Shown: positions 61,101 to 64,000 of the stretch, in pieces
Position numbering within the stretch: position 1 is the first letter of the stretch
How the letters are laid out: each line of letters starts with the position of its first letter
Assembly: GCF_028473645.1 (NCBI RefSeq)
Contig: NZ_CP097269.1
Span: forward strand, 1,692,001 to 1,756,000
Origin: Acidovorax sp. GBBC 1281
GTDB lineage: Bacteria; Pseudomonadota; Gammaproteobacteria; Burkholderiales; Burkholderiaceae_C
Reading direction: 5' to 3'
Length of the DNA stretch: 64,000 bases
Position numbers and translations under genes: made by a program
Notes under the pieces: model-generated
What the model saw: the letters and a program-made list of their open reading frames with translations, nothing else
Told to the model about the DNA's origin: nothing
Databases searched by the model: none

Positions 61101-64000
61101 GAACCGGCGGTCGGCATACAGCAACGGGGCGGCCAGGCGCTGGAAGTCGGCGGCTTCCTCGCCGTCCACCCCCAGGTGGCGCAGTTGCACCTGGGCCTGC
61201 GTCCACGACAGCGTGGCGGCGCGGTCGAAGGCGCTGCGCTCGTGGTGCTGATCGATCAGGTCCAGCAGCCCCGCGCGGGTCGATGCCACCACCGTCCAGA
61301 AGGCGATGCGCGCCAGCCCGCCCGGTGCCACGCGCACCCGCTGGCGCAGGGCGAACACCGGGTCCAGCACCGTGCCCACGGCGCCCGGCAGCGGCAGGTC
61401 CTGCAGCACGGCGGCGGCGGTGGCGGGGTCGCGTCCCCGGCCCAGAAAGCCCGCGCGGTCGGAGCCGTACTGGGGCGCCGCGGTGATCTCGCCCTCCAGC
61501 ACCGCGAAATGCCCGGCCCATGCCTGCGGCTCGTGCGGCGTGCGCGGCCGGCGCGTGGCGATCAGCGCGCCGAATTCCGGCAGGTACTCGGTCAGCACGA
61601 AGAGCTTGGAGAACGCGGGATGCGCGTCGTCCGCGGCCTGCGGCGCCAGCACCACCTCGGCATAGGAGGTCACATCGATCTCGCGCGCCCGGCGCCCGCT
61701 GTTGGCCAGCGAGATGCGGCGCACCTCGCCGTCGGTTTCGCCGGACACCAGCACGTCCAACGTGGTGAGCAGGCCCTTGTCGTGGTGCGAGAACGTGGCG
61801 TGGTCCTCGCCGAACAGCACGTCGCCGTGGTGGTGGCTGGCCCCCAGGGGCTGGGTGGTGGGCGACCAGAGCTGGGCGCTTTGCACATCGCGCAGGTAGA
61901 TGAAACTGCCGTGCGAATCCCGCGTGGCGTCCTCGCGCCAGCGGGTCACCGCCACCCCGCGCCAGCGGCTGTAGCCCGCACCGGCGGCCGTGAGCATGAC
62001 CGTGTAGCTGCCGTTGGACAGCAGGTGCGTGACCGGCCCCGGCGCTCCGGCAACCAGTCGGCGCACGGTGGGCGGCTGGCCCACGCCGCCGTCCAGCGAG
62101 GCCTTGACCTCTTCGGCGCGCGGCCGGTCCACCGCCACGTTGCGCGGCGTGCGCTCCTGCAGCAGCAGCTCGCTGGACTGGATCATGGGCTCGCGGTGAA
62201 AGCGCTCCCGCATGCGGCCGTCCTTCAGCACGTTGAGCAGGGCCACGATGGTCATGCCCTGGTGGTGGGCCATGTAGTTGCGCACGATGGCCACCGGCTG
62301 CCCCTCGGGCAGGCGGGTGGGCGTGAAATCCAGCGCTTCGTAGAAGCCATGGTGGCCCAACGCGCCCAGAGCGGCCAGGCGCTCGTAGTTCAGCAGCGCC
62401 GCGCGCGGCTCCACCATGGCGGCCAGGCCGGTGGCGTACGGCGCGATGACGCGGTTGTCACCGAGTCCGCGCTTGAGGCCCAGGCCCGGCACGCCGAAGT
62501 TGGAGTACTGGTAAGTGAACTCCCGGTCGCGCGCGTTGTAGGCGGACTCCGAGATGCCCCACGGAATGCCGAGCGCCTGCCCGTACGCGATCTGCCGCTG
62601 CACCACCAGGCGGTTCGTCTGCTCCAGCAGGCTGCCCGCGGGCGCCTGCATGACCAGCGAGGGCATCAGGTATTCGAACATCGAGCCGGACCAGGAGATC
62701 AGCGCCGAGCTGCCCGCAAGCGGCGTGGCAGCACGCCCCAGGCGGAACCAGTGGCGGGTGGGTGCGTCGCCCTTGGCGATGGCGAAGAGGCTCGCCAGCC
62801 GGGCCTCGGACCCGAGCAGGTCGTAGCAGTTTTCGTCCAGGCGCTGCTCCGCCAGGGCGTAGCCGATGGACAGCAGCTTGCGCTCCGGGTGCATCAGGAA
62901 CGCGAAATCCATGGCCAGGGCCATCTCACGCGCCGTGCCGGCCAGTGCCTGCAGCCGCTGGGCCAGGGCCGGCGCCGGGGTGGGCGCCAGGGCATCGTCG
63001 GCGTGCGCCGCGGCCACGCGGGCGATCTCACGGGTCCAGAACAGCATTTCGTCCACGCCCGGATCGTCGTCCACCGAGCCTGCCGGCTTCGCCGCGCCGG
63101 CCGCCTTGTCGGCCAGACGGCCCAGCGCGGGCGCCAGCTCTCGCAGGGGCAGGGGGCCATCGATCAGGGCGGCCATGCCGTCCAGCAGCTCGCCCATGCG
63201 CTGCGCCAGGGGCACGCCGCGCGCGCTGACCAGGCCCGGCAGGCCCGCACGCGCCAGCTGCAGCGCGTCGCCGATGCCCATGCGGACTTCCGTGCAGGGG
63301 CCGCCCTGGGCCCGCCACTCGTCGCAGGTGTTGGCCAGGGCGATCAGGTGACCGGCGAGGTTGCCGCTGTCCACCGACGACACGTAGGGCGGATCGAGCG
63401 CGCGCAGGTCCGCCGTGCCATACCAGTTGAAGAAGTGGCCCCGAAAGCGCTGCAGCTGCTGTAGCGTGGCGAACGTCGCCTCCAGGCGCGCCACTGTCTC
63501 CAGCGTGCCGGCCCAGCCGAAATCGCGCGCCGCGGCCGTCGCCAGCAGGTACAGGCCGATGTTGGTCGGCGAGGTGCGGCGCGCCACCACGGGCCGGGGC
63601 GTTTCCTGGAAGTTGTCGGGCGGCAGCATGTGGTCCGCCGGTGTCACGAAGGTCTCGAAGTATCGCCAGGTGCGGCGCGCGATCCGGCGCAGCACCAGGG
63701 CCTGCGCCGGTTGCAGTGCCAGCAGCGGGGCCGTGCCCGGCGGCCGGCTGGCCCAGGCGGCGAGGGCGGGCGCCGCCAGCCACAGCGACAGCATCGGCAG
63801 CAGGAGCGCCAGCGTGGCGGCCCAGTGCGATGGCGCGAGCGCGGTGGCGGCCCCCGCCACGGCCAGGCCCAGCGCCATGCCCGGGGCCATCTGGCGGTAA
63901 AAGCCAACGACGCCCGGCCGGGGCCGCTGGCCGGACTGCGCCGCGGTCGTCCATTCCAGCAGGTGGCGGCGGGTGGCCAACATTCGGGCCAGCGTGTGCA
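58179..64000 (-). CDS. ndvB: Cyclic beta-1,2-glucan synthase, C-terminal part (5' end outside window)
   Basis: At least 1940 residues are in the window and the frame is open at the right edge. NdvB/ChvB is a very large inner-membrane enzyme that initiates, elongates and cyclises beta-1,2-glucan and trims it with a GH94 phosphorylase domain. Seen in order: MLATRRHLLEWTTA, two membrane helices, a glycoamylase-like region (WRYFETFVTPADHMLPPDNF, SPTNIGLYLLATAAARDFGW, SGSMFEYLMPSLVM), then GH94 super-sandwich repeats (SRWRGVAVTRWREDATRD, ENQLTPWSNDPVSDPSGEA) and the GH94 catalytic domain with GTGDWNDGMNRVG, QDSGECRIDAIAQ and GYIKGYPPGLRENGGQYSHA. The N-terminal GT84 domain must lie to the right of the window. 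Confidence 0.94.
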   Translation of the reverse strand, partial: HTLARMLATRRHLLEWTTAAQSGQRPRPGVVGFYRQMAPGMALGLAVAGAATALAPSHWAATLALLLPMLSLWLAAPALAAWASRPPGTAPLLALQPAQALVLRRIARRTWRYFETFVTPADHMLPPDNFQETPRPVVARRTSPTNIGLYLLATAAARDFGWAGTLETVARLEATFATLQQLQRFRGHFFNWYGTADLRALDPPYVSSVDSGNLAGHLIALANTCDEWRAQGGPCTEVRMGIGDALQLARAGLPGLVSARGVPLAQRMGELLDGMAALIDGPLPLRELAPALGRLADKAAGAAKPAGSVDDDPGVDEMLFWTREIARVAAAHADDALAPTPAPALAQRLQALAGTAREMALAMDFAFLMHPERKLLSIGYALAEQRLDENCYDLLGSEARLASLFAIAKGDAPTRHWFRLGRAATPLAGSSALISWSGSMFEYLMPSLVMQAPAGSLLEQTNRLVVQRQIAYGQALGIPWGISESAYNARDREFTYQYSNFGVPGLGLKRGLGDNRVIAPYATGLAAMVEPRAALLNYERLAALGALGHHGFYEALDFTPTRLPEGQPVAIVRNYMAHHQGMTIVALLNVLKDGRMRERFHREPMIQSSELLLQERTPRNVAVDRPRAEEVKASLDGGVGQPPTVRRLVAGAPGPVTHLLSNGSYTVMLTAAGAGYSRWRGVAVTRWREDATRDSHGSFIYLRDVQSAQLWSPTTQPLGASHHHGDVLFGEDHATFSHHDKGLLTTLDVLVSGETDGEVRRISLANSGRRAREIDVTSYAEVVLAPQAADDAHPAFSKLFVLTEYLPEFGALIATRRPRTPHEPQAWAGHFAVLEGEITAAPQYGSDRAGFLGRGRDPATAAAVLQDLPLPGAVGTVLDPVFALRQRVRVAPGGLARIAFWTVVASTRAGLLDLIDQHHERSAFDRAATLSWTQAQVQLRHLGVDGEEAADFQRLAAPLLYADRRFRAHPETLLQGAGPQSGLWPHAVSGDLPIVVLRIDDIEDMPQVRQLLTAHEYWRMKQLSVDLVILNERASSYVQDLQVAIETAVRSSQARPAMASGLAQGAVHVLRADLLGVQGRALLQSAARLELVARQGQVADRLARMAPPAPGVGPAPARPAGAPPSSPAVDTPTATAASADLEFFNGLGGFALDGREYVVRLGPGQATPAPWINVIANPGFGFQVSERGSTCTWCTNSRENQLTPWSNDPVSDPSGEAIYVHDEATGEAWTATAQPLGDDGVYEARHGHGYSRFAHAARGLGLELLQYVPGEDPIKISRLTLRNTSGKARRLTVTAYAEWVLGTSRGASAPFIVTAVDAGSGALLAHKPWDMAFPGRVAFADLRGQQTAWTADRTEFLGRHGGPGAPAAFASNDPLSGRTGAGLDPCAALQCMVELAPGASVEVVSLLGQGDSLQATQALIARYRTCDLDAVLAQVTAGWQQTLGAVQVRTPDRAMDILLNGWLLYQTIACRLWARAAFYQASGAYGFRDQLQDGMALRFTHPEQTRAHLLRAAGRQFPEGDVQHWWLPHSGQGVRTRISDDRAWLAYAAAEYVATSGDRAVLDEAVPFLEGPALQPGEHDAFFQPMPSGQSASLFEHCARALDQCMALTGRQGLPLIGTGDWNDGMNRVGAEGQGESVWLGWLLIRTVALFAPLAEDRDDGRAALWRAHAESVRAAIEAVAWDGAWYRRATFDDGTWLGSQDSGECRIDAIAQAWAVLSGAADPARASQAMDSLERHLIRQDDGLALLLAPPFDQMPRDPGYIKGYPPGLRENGGQYSHAAMWSILAFAQQGDGDRAAALFRLVNPILHASTPEQVARYRVEPYVVAADVYAVPPHAGRGGWTWYTGSAAWMYRAGIEGILGLRREGTALRVRPCIPPDWPGFEATVTIGTSHCAIRITRAPGAGGPPQAWLDGVSVPCEDSGVRVPLDGGGHDLLLTL

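Overview
The window (about 64 kb, high GC, dense genes on both strands) looks like chromosome of a beta-proteobacterium of the Comamonadaceae (Acidovorax-like). The signs are beta-proteobacterial gene neighbourhoods (etfBA plus acyl-CoA dehydrogenase, moxR-DUF58-tgpA, DUF2242 and DUF3313 lipoproteins), Burkholderiales-type IS elements and short intergenic palindromes around GCTATT(n)AATAGC. This assignment is by recognition, not by a search.

Region 1 (1-7300, minus strand) is a nitrate/nitrite assimilation operon: nirB, a small periplasmic protein with two NarX-like P-box motifs, nirD, a 617-bp inverted-repeat element, then nasA running off the left edge. Region 2 (30361-34456, minus strand) is the matching nitrate ABC transporter nrtA-nrtB-nrtD with an ANTAR regulator (nasT) upstream. 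Both transcription units start with the same control module: a consensus sigma-54 promoter, two small hairpins with six-base loops at the predicted transcript start, and an intrinsic terminator whose nine-base stem arms are identical in the two leaders. This points to nitrogen control of initiation and NasT-mediated antitermination of both units. The P-box protein is co-regulated with them and has no obvious described role.

Between them lie a truncated NACHT/STAND-like NTPase cut by an IS903-type element (7458-9281); a MarR regulator diverging from an SDR and an Old Yellow Enzyme, with twin palindromic operators; a complete RND efflux operon (adaptor, pump, outer-membrane factor); an Aer-like PAS chemoreceptor with a near-consensus FNR box; a DUF937 protein; an intact IS630-family element; a CBS-domain protein; three small envelope genes; a TetR regulator; a GH37 trehalase; and an unrecognised 474-residue protein made of two diverged copies of one domain.

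Right of the transporter are an ABC amino-acid-type binding lipoprotein, tsaD, a small membrane gene pair with a GlxA/AraC-type regulator, an Hsp20 gene with a sigma-32-like promoter and a strong terminator, a DUF2242 lipoprotein, another ABC binding protein, and a minus-strand cluster moxR-DUF58-tgpA-mltB-histidine phosphatase. Next come a histone-deacetylase-family amidohydrolase, an enoyl-CoA hydratase, an MscS channel, etfBA with two palindromic sites, an acyl-CoA dehydrogenase, a nitronate monooxygenase, an acyltransferase-3 protein, a small membrane protein with a LexA-type box upstream, and the large C-terminal part of a cyclic beta-1,2-glucan synthase (ndvB) running off the right edge.

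No tRNA, rRNA or CRISPR array was seen. All functional names rest on motif recognition and context.
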